Positions 10,949 through 20,325 are shown, counted from the first letter of the stretch. The stretch is DNA of 64,000 nt from Mesostigma viride (GCA_009746045.1 RPFO01000312.1:2289279-2353278), one strand, 5' to 3'. Notes: generated by a model not told the origin, from the sequence alone. Made by a program: numbers and translations.

Positions 10949-11334
10949 ACTTGAGCTAGACTTGTCGGAATGACCTGTGTTAAGGGTGGCTGCCACGACG
11001 TGATGCAAAGGGAGGGGCAGGGGGACGATGGGGAAGGTAGTAGTGATGATGAGAATGATGTTGATGATATTCCTTGCCTTGCATGTGCGTCCCCGGATGA
11101 AATTGACGGTGTCCCTTTCCTGCTGTGCAGCACATTCGGGTGCAAGGGAGGACTGCATGGGTGCTGCGCTGACCCCCCGTTGACTAAGGAGCCCAAGGGG
11201 GATTGGTTTTGCCCTGCCTGCCTTGTGCAGGATGCTTACAAGGGCTGATATAGTGACATTTTCTGTTTTAGCGGGCATTTTTATGAAAACACGTCTGACG
11301 CAATAACTTGAGCTAGACTTGTCGGAATGACCTG
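10949..11334. repeat. 29-bp direct repeats bracketing the PHD-finger ORF
   Basis: The same 29 bases (starting ACTTGAGCTAGACTTGTC) occur at 10949-10977 and 11306-11334, 357 bases apart. Each is preceded at some distance by a GTTTTAGC word. The first copy contains the ATG of the PHD ORF. This looks like a segmental duplication in which one unit kept or gained the PHD exon. Confidence 0.85.
10970..11248 (+). CDS. PHD-finger protein, small
   Basis: A 92-residue ORF. After an acidic stretch (about residues 17-33, GDDGEGSSDDENDVDD) comes a C4HC3 PHD finger: C-LA-C, then C-STFG-C, H-GC-C, and WFC-PA-C, with the typical DPPL...GDWFCPAC end. PHD fingers read histone H3 tails. The core aspartate/tryptophan features of methyl-lysine readers are only partly visible, so binding preference is not called. 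It sits alone inside a TTAA transposon. It may be a captured host exon or the surviving C-terminal zinc domain of a lost transposase; the classical PHD signature favours the former. Splicing to flanking sequence is possible. Confidence 0.8.
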   Translation: MTCVKGGCHDVMQREGQGDDGEGSSDDENDVDDIPCLACASPDEIDGVPFLLCSTFGCKGGLHGCCADPPLTKEPKGDWFCPACLVQDAYKG

Positions 11335-12863
11335 GGACTTGGAACACTGCTGTCCCCCTGTTAGCCGGAATTTTTGTTGATTTTGTGGCCTTATCGGAAG
11401 TGTTTATGATATGTTTATTCCCAATGTCCGGTAAAAAATGACCTGTTTTGCGGGAAAATTAATAACTGTTCAAGGTTTTGCCATTTCCATAATGTAAATA
11501 GCTCAGCAAGCTACAAACTCAGGGAACTATATGACCTTGATTTTTGGTAGCCAACAAATAAGTGCATTGGCTGGGGCATACCCAGCCCTAATTAGCGTCT
11601 TTTGCTATTTATAGCGCATTATTGGCGTATATATGGGGGTAGTACCCCCAACAAGTGCATGGACAACTCACTAGAGATGTTATTTAGTGCCCCCAATCAT
11701 AATTCAGCATTGTGCAAATGAATTTCAAGTGATATTAGCATATGTCAGATTTTTTGGGTTTTGGGGTGCCACCTCCCCTTAATTGTCAATCAGCTGCAGC
11801 CTGTAACCTCAGACTCCAAGCCTAAGCAGGCTGAAGAGTTTGTGGAAGGATTGGAAGGGTTCCCTAGCTTGTACGGTGGTACAAATTACTATCAAATCTG
11901 GATAGGAAGTAGCACTTTTGGCAAGTGTACTGACCAGATTAAGGACCTGACCAGGGAGTGCAAGAAGGCCAATAAGGCCTGGGCACTGTACGTAGCTGAG
12001 CTGAAGGAGCTGCTGGAAGACCAACGCAAGAAGGTCGGCATCCATTGGCAGGACAAGTATCAAGGGTGGGAGGTCAAGGGGGACCTGATCCAGAACTTTC
12101 TCAACTATTGTAAGATGGTTGAGGAGGGCAGGGCTCACGGCTTTAATGTCGCTGATAACATAGCCCTAACCAACTGGCTCAAGGTTTCTGGGCTGGATAA
12201 GGCGACACGTGGCTCCTTAAAAGTCATGTGTGCCCCACACTCTACCCTGAAGGCCTACAAGGTCATCATTAAACAAGCACTCGAGGCAGAGGAGCTGTTT
12301 GAGGGTGGAGTGCCAGCAGTGAAGGCTACCCAGGCAGGCGGGCGTACCCAGGGTGGCTCCAAGACGTCTGAGGCTGACCGAAGCCAAGGAGGGCGTAGGG
12401 GCAACCATAACAAGCGCAAGGGAGATCATTCACCTGATTCTGACAGGAGGTCACACTCCAAGTCGGTGTTCAGGCGGGTGGGTGGTCAGCCCAAGCAGGG
12501 CAACGCGTCTGACAATGGGGGCAGTGGCCAGGGCAAGTCCAAGATACAATGCTACCTGTGCAAGGGGTGGGGGCACATCAAGAAGGAGTGTCCCAGCTTC
12601 AAGAAGTCCCAGGGCCAGGGCAGCAACAAGAATAACAACAACAACAACAAGAAGAACAACAACAAGTCCCAGCAGGCCAGCCTTCAAAGGGCAGTCAGCA
12701 AGAAGACAACAAGGAGCAGTGACTGTCTGAGGCAACCCCTACACACCTTAATTCACCCAAGGGGGAGGCCAGGTGCTCCAATGCAGATTTTATATCTGGG
12801 CAACAAGAGGGTGATCTCCAGGTTCAGTGTGGCCCCAGGTCACCTGGAGAGGTACAGGTTCCT

Positions 12864-14585
12864 ATGAAGACGTCCTTGACAGCTGGTGCAGCTGTAAGAA
12901 TGTCTGACCCCATGCATCCTCGTGCTGGGCACGAGGGTGGACCTCTCATTTTGAGAGAAACCAATGTACAACCACAGAGGGGTGTGAAGGCCTCTGGTGG
13001 TATGCATGTGGTCCCTGCTGGCGGTCCAGGTGTTGGGCATGAGCAGGGTGACTCAGGCTCTGAGTCAGAACAGGATGGAAGTCAGCATGGTGATGCTGGA
13101 CAACCTGACAGCACAGTCCTGACTGTGCCAGGGACTGCTTCCTCTGTGTACCAGGAGTTGGGTGCCCGAATCCACAACATGTTTGGGCATGCCACTTCTC
13201 TGTCAAACAACTTTGCCTTCCGTATGGGCAGGGCACCCCTTCTTAAGGCGTGTCAGCAAGCTGCCTCACGGTGTAAGTGCCAGTTGTCCTCCAACAAGCC
13301 CAGGAAATCACATGCCAAAGCTCTACCTCAGAGCATTGGTGATCTGCAGTGTGATATCCAACACATCAGGGGCATGCAACTGTTGGTGTGCGTGGACAGG
13401 TACACGAAATACAAGGTGCTGGAGCATTTACCTTCTATGAAGAACAGGTACTTGCTGGCTGCCCTGCAGAATGTAAGAGCCAAGTTTCCTACCACAAGGA
13501 TCCAGGTGGACATGCAGTTTCAGCATCTCAAGGGTGATCCTACCCTTCCTGAGTTGCTGGTTACACCTAGGGAGGCTCATGGGCAGCAGGGTGCTATCGA
13601 GAGGGCAATCCAGGAGGTCAAGAAATTGATCATCTCTGAAGACTGGGTACCCTTGTCTGCACCTGCACTTGTCAGGAGTGCATGGCTGAGGAACGTGGAG
13701 CAGCAGCTGAACAGCAGGGTTAACTTCTACTATGATGGAGTTGCTGTCAGCCCAATGGGTCTATATCATGGCCTGTGCCCACCACATGTGCTGGAGGGCT
13801 GGAAACATGCTGCACATGTCACCTTTGCCAAGCTGAGGGAGAAGGACCGGGGTTGGAAGATGCTGGAGCCACAAGTGGGTCAGAAGGTCCTAGCTTGGAA
13901 GGAACCTAGCCTTTATGGCAAACGTGGTAGCTGGAGTCCTGGGGTGGTTACCCAGGTTGATGAAGCTAGCCACGCATGCTTGGTCAGCATGGAGGACGAA
14001 CCAAAGCATGTGCACCGGCTGAGTTGGTCATATGTCAAGCCTAACCTGATGAATGAGGGCAGTCAGGCACAAGGCTCACAGGATCTGCAGGATTTTCAGG
14101 TCCCAGGTGACATCACTGACGCAACGACCACATCTGTTGCAGGGGAATCTGTCAGCCCTGGCCAGGTTGCAGAGGTACTTGTTGAACAGGCTGCAAGGTC
14201 AACAGCTGGGGAGTCAACTGTCAAGCCCAAGGCACTAACCAAGCCCAGGGGGACAAGTTTGGCTGGATTGATTGGGGCTCTACAAAGGGCCAAGAAGCAG
14301 CCCAAGGTAGCCAAGCTCAGGTGGCATGGCAATCTGGGGCTGGACACTGCCTTAGAGGTAGACACTAATTCTCAGGTTTCCATCATTGGGACCAGGGCTG
14401 CAGCAGGGTACAGCATGTCTGAACCCAGCTATCAGTTTGTGTCTGACTTCAGTGGCGGGGTACACGTGAAGGTACTGGGTGAGGTATTCATTCCTATCCT
14501 TGGACAGGACACTGCTTTTTGTGTCTTGGAGGGCTATCAAGGACCTGCTCTTCTGGGGCAGAATTTCCTATGCCAGGATGGGTAG
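12864..14585 (+). CDS. Integrase-protease polyprotein of element A
   Basis: A 573-residue ORF. Residues 1-90 are a Gly/Ser-rich linker. From about residue 100 an HHCC-like zinc domain (H-x4-H in IHNMFGH, then a CxC pair in SRCKCQ rather than CxxC) precedes the integrase core with Asp at 13353, Asp at 13509 and Glu at 13599. An SH3-like C-terminal block follows (WKEPSLYGKRGSW). The retropepsin-like protease comes only after this: VDTNSQVSII with Asp codon 14361-14363 and, near the end, GPALLGQNFL. No protease motif exists upstream of the integrase. Asn replaces the Gly of the normal DT/SG triad. The ORF stops at 14585 and the pol frame continues shifted. Confidence 0.88.
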   Translation: MKTSLTAGAAVRMSDPMHPRAGHEGGPLILRETNVQPQRGVKASGGMHVVPAGGPGVGHEQGDSGSESEQDGSQHGDAGQPDSTVLTVPGTASSVYQELGARIHNMFGHATSLSNNFAFRMGRAPLLKACQQAASRCKCQLSSNKPRKSHAKALPQSIGDLQCDIQHIRGMQLLVCVDRYTKYKVLEHLPSMKNRYLLAALQNVRAKFPTTRIQVDMQFQHLKGDPTLPELLVTPREAHGQQGAIERAIQEVKKLIISEDWVPLSAPALVRSAWLRNVEQQLNSRVNFYYDGVAVSPMGLYHGLCPPHVLEGWKHAAHVTFAKLREKDRGWKMLEPQVGQKVLAWKEPSLYGKRGSWSPGVVTQVDEASHACLVSMEDEPKHVHRLSWSYVKPNLMNEGSQAQGSQDLQDFQVPGDITDATTTSVAGESVSPGQVAEVLVEQAARSTAGESTVKPKALTKPRGTSLAGLIGALQRAKKQPKVAKLRWHGNLGLDTALEVDTNSQVSIIGTRAAAGYSMSEPSYQFVSDFSGGVHVKVLGEVFIPILGQDTAFCVLEGYQGPALLGQNFLCQDG

Positions 14586-16345
14586 TGATCACGTCCTCTC
14601 TCCTGACTAAGGAAGGGGCTGGTCAGGTCCCACTGATTAATTTCAGGACCACTCACCTATCACGTGCAGTAACCAGGTCGGTTAAGCGTGTGCAAGTGTG
14701 CCAGGGGCAGGAGCCCTTGGTTGATGACCTCATACTGCCAGCTGCTAGTCATCCAAGCAGTTTGGGCATTGGTCCTCACTCACTTGCTGGACACAGCCCT
14801 ATCAACTACCAAGGCCTGGTGAAGCTCATGTCCTCTCCCATTATGTGTCCCCAGGTCACACTGGGTTGATTAAATCTGGGGAGGACTGGATCTCCAAGAA
14901 ATGCGTGGAACCTGTCAATGACCTGCCTCCTGCACGACGTCTACTCAAGCTCAAGTTTGTCATCAAGATGAAGGAGGTGGACGGGGTCAAGGTACCACAT
15001 GTCAGGCCAGTGCTGAATGAGTTCAAGGGTACTGGTGAGTGCACTGCTGAGGAGTTGTATACCCCTGGCATGCTGCATGATACTTGGAGGCTGCTGCTGT
15101 GTGTATTTCTAGGCCTTCTCAACAAGGGCTTGGACTATGGCTCAGTGGTGGTAGACTTCAAGAGGGCATTTCTGGAGGGGATGCAGATGTGGCACAGGAA
15201 AAGTGGGAGGGCAAGACGCCTTTCTATGTTAGGGTGCCTGCTGTATGGAAAAGGGACATCCACACGGAGTTCCTTAAAATCCTCAAGGGCCTGGAGGGCC
15301 TGAGGTCAAGTCCAATAATCTGGAGGGAGACTCTCAACCGTTTCCTGAAGGAGCATTGCAACTTGAAGGTCTCTCCTGTAGACCCCTGTCTGTTTCTGGG
15401 GCAATGGGAAGGCCTGCCAGTGTATGCTTCGCTGCACGGGGATGACCTACATCTGATAGCTCCCACGTCGTGGCTTAAGGAGCTGATCTCCATCATTAAG
15501 TCCAAGTTTCCTCTGGGTAGGGAGCAATGGCAGGTGGAGAATGAGCCTCTGCTGTTTGTGGGCATGGAGGCCACACTGGTGAAGAAGGGGGGGAGTGGCG
15601 TATGCTGCTGGTGGGGGGCAATGATTATCAAGAGACCCTCATTAGCAAGCTTCCTCCAACCATCACACAGGCACTGTGTCCCATGGTGAGGGGCATGGTT
15701 GCTTGGGTGGCAGGCATTTCCAGGCCAGACCTTATGGTCATAGCCAGGTTGCCTGATGACATGCTGGTGGAGCTAGGGTCTGCCAAGGTGGCTGATCAGG
15801 TCAGGGCTTCATCTGGCATTCTGTTGTCTGCAGTGGATTTATCACAACCCATTTGCATGGAGCTGTATGTGGATAGCTCAATGGACAGCAGGCAGGTCTC
15901 CAAGGTCAGGGGCAGGGCTGCAGGGCTCTTTGTGCTCAGACAGGAAGGCCTGGGGAGTTTGGTGAGCTGGTTTAGTCGCCTGCACAAACGGGTGGCTGTC
16001 AGCAGTGATGTGGCAGAATGCAGGGCTATTTGTGAAGGCATTCACACAAGCCTTTATCTGAAGGAGTTGCTTCATCAGATGACTTCTAACACTCCTTGGC
16101 CACTTCAGGTTACCACTCTTCTAAAAACAGACTCCATGGGGATGGTGCAGTTTGTGCACAGGCAGATGGCCAGAAGTAGGGACTTGGATTATCTCCTTCT
16201 TAAGGAGTTGTCCTCCTTGGCCAATATTGAGCATATCCCTGGGGTTGACAATCCTGCTGATGCTTTGACCAAGCTAGTGCAGAAGGCAGCAGTGCAATAC
16301 AAGGTTCTTCAGTCTCTGATGGACCCATCTCAGCAAGCTGTCTAA
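14519..16345 (+). pseudogene. Reverse transcriptase-RNase H of element A, frameshifted
   Basis: Coding continuity runs through four overlapping frames (14519-14869, 14845-15303, 15084-15689, 15602-16345), implying at least three single-base shifts. RT blocks are Copia-like: VDFKRAFLEG (first catalytic Asp), SPIIWRETL, VDPCLF, then HGDD at 15435-15446 where Copia RTs have YVDD. RNase H follows: LYVDSSMDSRQ, SSDVAECRAICEG, KTDSMGMVQFVH and HIPGVDNPADALTK, which is the typical Copia RNase H ending. Product would copy the element's RNA and degrade the template. Confidence 0.85.
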
Positions 16346-16627
16346 GCTGGTGCATGGTTATAGGGCATTGGAGAGCAGATTGTGTGGTAGTGTCAGCATT
16401 GTGACTGGCATAATACCTGTATTTTAGTCTGTACTAAGGCTCATGGACCATGGTACACTCACTCTGATTTTAATCAGGATACAGCCAGGTTTTGGCTGGG
16501 GTTCATGCTGTTGACTACACAAGGTTGACAGGTCCATTACAGACCATGTATTCTATTTTAAAAGAAATGTATATTTGTACATACTTCTCACAATGGTCTG
16601 GGAACCTTTATTCTGGGGTTTATAGGG

Positions 16628-16644
16628 CGGGGTTCGATTCCCTG
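16628..16644 (+). other. tRNA T-arm-like hairpin in the 3' UTR of element A
   Basis: CGGGGTTCGATTCCCTG can form a 5-bp stem closed by the 7-base loop TTCGATT, the exact form of a tRNA TPsiC arm and of a pol III B box. The rest of a tRNA (D arm, anticodon arm, CCA-proximal stem) is not recognisable. Element D has an equivalent hairpin at 53019-53035. Confidence 0.55.
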
Positions 16645-16785
16645 GTATTATGTTTCTACAAGCTGGCCTGTTCAGGTGTTTGCCTGTTCAGACTTCCCTA
16701 GTTCCCCAGGGCAGGATTTAATTGTTGCCTATGTGTTTCATTTTGTCATTTGTTTGCTGTGGCAGTTTACCATCTGGCAAGTAGA

Positions 16786-16807
16786 CGGGCGCCGTAAGAC
16801 GGGCGCC
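16786..16807 (+). repeat. Paired CGGGCGCC boxes in the 3' UTR of element A
   Basis: CGGGCGCC occurs at 16786-16793 and 16800-16807 separated by GTAAGA. Element D has the same pair with 15-base spacing at 52864-52886 in its own orientation, also between the RT stop and the 3' LTR. Confidence 0.7.
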
Positions 16808-17276
16808 AATAGACCCCTGTTGAGAGAATGACAGGCAAACTATTGTAATACGCCTTACTTTGTCAAGTGGTATTTTAATTGTCATGGATTTATTGTACTT
16901 ATATTGAATATGTACTGGGTTTTATGGGATTAGTATCTGGGATTAATGTAACTCACCGCCAGAAGGTCATTGTACTGGAGGCTCTACCGAGGTGATGGGA
17001 TTAATTCCTGGAGAAGACCTCATAGAATTAACCTGTATGTATTTAATTTTGTGTGCTTCTAATATCTGGTGGTACTCTGTAATGCCACTTCCATAGGTTT
17101 TTATCCATTTCTCATGGAATGGTTTTCCCTGTGGCAGATCTGTTTCTTTTCCAGTTCCTTAAAAGAAAGGGCTGGGGGAATGGCAATGGCCATTAAAGAC
17201 ATCTGTTCAAGCTTCAAGCTGGAGTGAAGGACATTTCAAGCTACTTCAAGGGTCCCTGGCAGGGGATGTGATCCCT

Positions 17277-17295
17277 AAAGAAAAGAAGGGATTGG
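17277..17295 (+). other. Polypurine tract of element A
   Basis: AAAGAAAAGAAGGGATTGG directly precedes the 3' LTR, the expected place for plus-strand DNA priming. Element D has a near-identical tract ending AAAGGGTTGG before its 3' LTR. Confidence 0.75.
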
Positions 17296-17912
17296 AGTTA
17301 ACGTAAAGGATTTACGTTAGATGGATAGAGATTGTTACGCTCTTTCCAACGGCACCTTGAACGCCTCATTTGGTTAAGGAACGTAAAAGTTATGACGTTT
17401 CCTAGGCTGTGCCGACAGTACCCGGCGCGCCACTGTGGGCGCGTACGGACACAGGATGTACAAGTGTCACTTTGATAGTCCGCAGGACGTTGACAGGACT
17501 TGTACAGGACTTGATGGTCAATTGATAGGTAGGCGTGCTGTAGCGCGCCAGGACCTATGAGACAATTGATGCTGACTAGTGTACGGATAGGTCCACAGGA
17601 CTAGCCGTATGGACAATTGATAGATCTGCGCGCCAAAGGCGTGCCAGAGTCTGTGTAATCAATTGATTGACAGTTCAGCTGTGACAGTGCAGCTGAATAC
17701 TTGGACGCGTCCCTAGCAAGCTATATGAGTGACTTGGTCACACCGGGACGCTAGTTCTTGCGTGCACGTTCTCTTGGCACTGCGACCCTGTCGTCTGTGC
17801 TGCGTGCAGTCTTGGAAGTGACGTGACTTACGTCTGTGTTTCCTTGTTATTAATAAAGGCAACTTCCTGCAAGAACCATGGCGGAATTCGTGGCATTCTC
17901 ACCCTCACAACT
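17296..17912 (+). repeat. 3' LTR of element A
   Basis: 617 bp, same length as the 5' LTR and identical by eye apart from one T/C difference (GTCCCTAGTAAG against GTCCCTAGCAAG). Followed by the target duplication CTAAT. Confidence 0.92.
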
Positions 17913-17917
17913 CTAAT

Positions 17918-19147
17918 ATGTGTTAATTCATTTAACACACGCCGAGTGACCACACAAGGAGTGGAACGTGCATAAATGGCCACCAACGGTCCAACAGGCT
18001 CGGGCCGACCTGGCCCTCGCCTACAGAAACACAGACAGGTGCACAGATGCACGCCGGTCCACTACATTCTACCAAAGGATAAGGACCACTAATAAAGTAC
18101 GCGGCGCGGCGCCCAAAAGCACCCAATGTACCACGGTACTGTTACGAGGACAATCGTGTCCCAGTTGGAACTACACGTAAACCTAGGAACGAGGCCAAGG
18201 ACCTAATTTACGTCCGTAACTACAACGAATTGTTACGCGACGTAACACCCCCCCCCCAAATGCAGTTTTTCTTGGTTTTCCAAGGGTTCCAACACATGGG
18301 TGCCTATATCAATGAACTCAGTCAAGCCTAGAAATTTGCACAGCTCATAAAAACATATATGTTAACTGCCCACAAGAAATTCAGACTGTTTGCATGACAA
18401 ATAGGTGACAGATGCTAGCAAACATACCACAAAAATGGCAGTTCCGAGTAATTGTTTTTCGTGGGTTTCATCCCATATAGTTGAATGTCAACCATTCCAG
18501 TTTGGGATATATAGTCAGGTTCCCAACAACACATCTAGATGATATATTATGTGATATTGCAGGAAGGCAGACTTAGGAGTTAGGAAATGAAGACACCGAC
18601 TATGTATAATGCTTGAGAACACTGTGTGCTGAGAGCAATGAATTGCTTGGTTCATTAGAAAATAGGTTTACCCTTTATCAACGTTCCTCTCACTGGCTGC
18701 GCCGCCAGTGACCGTTGGGTGCAGACCGTTGGCCTGAGGCCGCACGATGACAGGTAGCAGTCTAGTCACTGCATCGTGCGATCACAGATCAATGCACGCT
18801 GCAGTACGGTCCCTATCTAGGATACTCTAGTACCGTCCAATGACAGGACACTACGTATACTGGGTACTGACATCTGTCACGTACCTCAGTACCCAAAGTA
18901 CCTATCTAGGGAAACGTATGCGACTCGACTAGCATTCCTATCTGCATAGCCCACGTGGTATTTATATTCACATACCAACGTAGGTTTACAAGGCTTATTC
19001 ATACGTTGTATTCACAATGCCTTTGAGACTTAGTCTACAGCAAAGCATGGAGACTAACTTTAGGGGCACACGCCCATGATACAACGTCAACATGTACATC
19101 AACAACACACACGTAACTTAGCTAATCATCATAATAAAAAGCACACC
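17918..19147. other. No supported gene
   Basis: The right flank of element A. Only short ORFs. A run of nine or more C residues is at about 18248. From 18700 to 18910 there are scattered inverted GTACC/GGTAC words of the kind seen in LTRs, but no partner repeat is present to define an element. Confidence 0.5.
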
Positions 19148-19349
19148 TTCCCCACCCACCCACCCACCCACCCACCCACCCACCCACCCACCCACCCACC
19201 CACCCACCCACCCACCCACCCACCCACCCACCCACCCACCCACCCACCCACCCACCCACCCACCCACCCACCCACCCACCCACCCACCACCCACCCACCC
19301 ACCCACCCACCCACCCACCCACCCACCCACCCACCCACCCACCCACCCA
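19148..19349. repeat. (CCCA)n microsatellite
   Basis: About 50 CCCA units with one phase slip near 19287 (CCCACCACCC). It creates long stop-free frames on both strands which are not genes. Confidence 0.98.
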
Positions 19350-19356
19350 TATAACC

Positions 19357-19509
<153 letters not shown>

Positions 19510-19528
19510 AGCACACACACAGTCATGC

Positions 19529-19827
19529 CTTCCCTCCCTCCCTCCCTCCCTCCCTCCCTCCCTCCCTCCCTCCCTCCCTCCCTCCCTCCCTCCCTCCCTC
19601 CCTCCCTCCCTCCCTCCCTCCCTCCCTCCCTCCCTCCCTCCCTCCCTCCCTCCCCCTCCCCCTCCTCCCTCCCTCCCTCCCTCCCTCCCTCCCTCCCTCC
19701 CTCCCTCCCTCCCTCCCTCCCTCCCTCCCTCCCTCCCTCCCTCCCTCCCTCCCTCCCTCCCTCCCTCCCTCCCTCCCTCCCTCCCTCCCTCCCTCCCTCC
19801 CTCCCTCCCTCCCTCCCTCCCTCCCCC
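19529..19827. repeat. (TCCC)n microsatellite
   Basis: Over 70 TCCC units interrupted near 19650-19668 by extra C and missing C. It follows the ACGC array after about 20 bases. The G-rich strand of this and the CCCA array could form G-quadruplexes. Confidence 0.98.
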
Positions 19828-20042
19828 ATCATTCATGCATCCGTTCATTCATGCATGCATCCACTCGTTCATTAACATGCCTCCGTTGGTCAGGGGTTCA
19901 AAATGATGCAACAGACACCAGAAAAGGGAGAAGGAGCCGCCTCCCCAACGTGCTGCCCGGCGACGGCAGCGATGGGCCCAGGGGGGTAACGGTGCGCTTT
20001 GTCTTGTTCGCCGGGGTGCGCCGGCGGGGTGCGGGCACTTAA

Positions 20043-20208
20043 ATTCAAGAGCAATAGCACAAGCAATGTCATGATTCCAAACGCCAAGAACTGCACTTAT
20101 TGTAATATTCCTTTGGTAAAATGCAATTCAAGAGCAATAGCACAAGCAATGTCATGATTCCAAACGCCAAGAACTGCACTTATTGTAATATACCTTTGGT
20201 AAAATAAC
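20043..20208. repeat. 83-bp tandem duplication
   Basis: Two adjacent copies start ATTCAAGAGCAATAGCAC at 20043 and 20126 and end with CTTTGGTAAAAT. They are almost identical. No function is suggested. Confidence 0.9.
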
Positions 20209-20325
20209 AGCCGGATTTCCCCTGTCATAAATTTACCTCAGATTTCCCAGTTGTATGGTCGGCTTCATCATCCGAAGCACCACTGAGGCAAGTATTCTCT
20301 CAAGTACTTCATTCACTGCGCCCCT

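Larger units (their letters stand above)
9138..11778. mobile_element. DNA transposon with TTAA target duplication, carrying a PHD-finger ORF
   Basis: The insert lies exactly between two TTAA copies (9134-9137 and 11779-11782) in the gag of element A. Its ends are imperfect inverted repeats: GGGGACGTGGC on the left, GGGGAGGTGGC on the right read inward. TTAA duplications are typical of piggyBac and also reported for Sola3-type transposons. No transposase is visible, so this copy is non-autonomous or decayed. The only convincing coding unit in its 2,641 bp is the PHD finger at 10970-11248. The insertion must be younger than element A. Confidence 0.85.
8960..12867 (+). pseudogene. gag of element A, split by the TTAA transposon
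   Basis: The ATG at 8960 opens MAEGRRSKGPASGN. The frame runs to the TTAA at 9134-9137 and resumes at the second TTAA (11779-11782). Removing the insert plus one TTAA restores an uninterrupted frame through QGLLIVNQLQ. The downstream part has a helical capsid-like region (about 11830-12300), then a basic Gln/Gly-rich stretch and a CX2CX4HX4C zinc knuckle (CYLCKGWGHIKKEC, about 12550-12591), followed by an Asn/Lys-rich AAC repeat. The stop codon overlaps the next ATG as ATGA at 12864-12867, which would suit termination-reinitiation. Confidence 0.85.
7436..17912 (+). mobile_element. Element A: complete Copia-like LTR retrotransposon with gag-INT-PR-RT-RH order
   Basis: Two 617-bp LTRs (7436-8052 and 17296-17912) differ by eye at a single base and are flanked by the 5-bp target duplication CTAAT (7431-7435 and 17913-17917), so the limits are exact. 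Both LTRs begin AGTTAAC and end ACAACT rather than TG...CA. Inside, in order: an extra ORF, gag, integrase followed by protease, then reverse transcriptase and RNase H. Gag is split by a 2.6-kb DNA transposon at 9138-11778. Without that insert the element is about 7.8 kb. The near-identical LTRs imply a recent insertion, yet the RT part carries frameshifts. Confidence 0.93.

Noticed and set aside
14800-14880. Programmed -1 frameshift between protease and RT
   Set aside because: A and D both change frame by -1 near this point, but C reads straight through the same place and B changes frame elsewhere. No shared slippery heptamer was seen. Decay or indels are simpler.
16600-16660. A complete tRNA gene at the T-arm-like sequence
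   Set aside because: Only the T arm is recognisable; no acceptor, D or anticodon stems could be paired around it. Same for 53019-53035.
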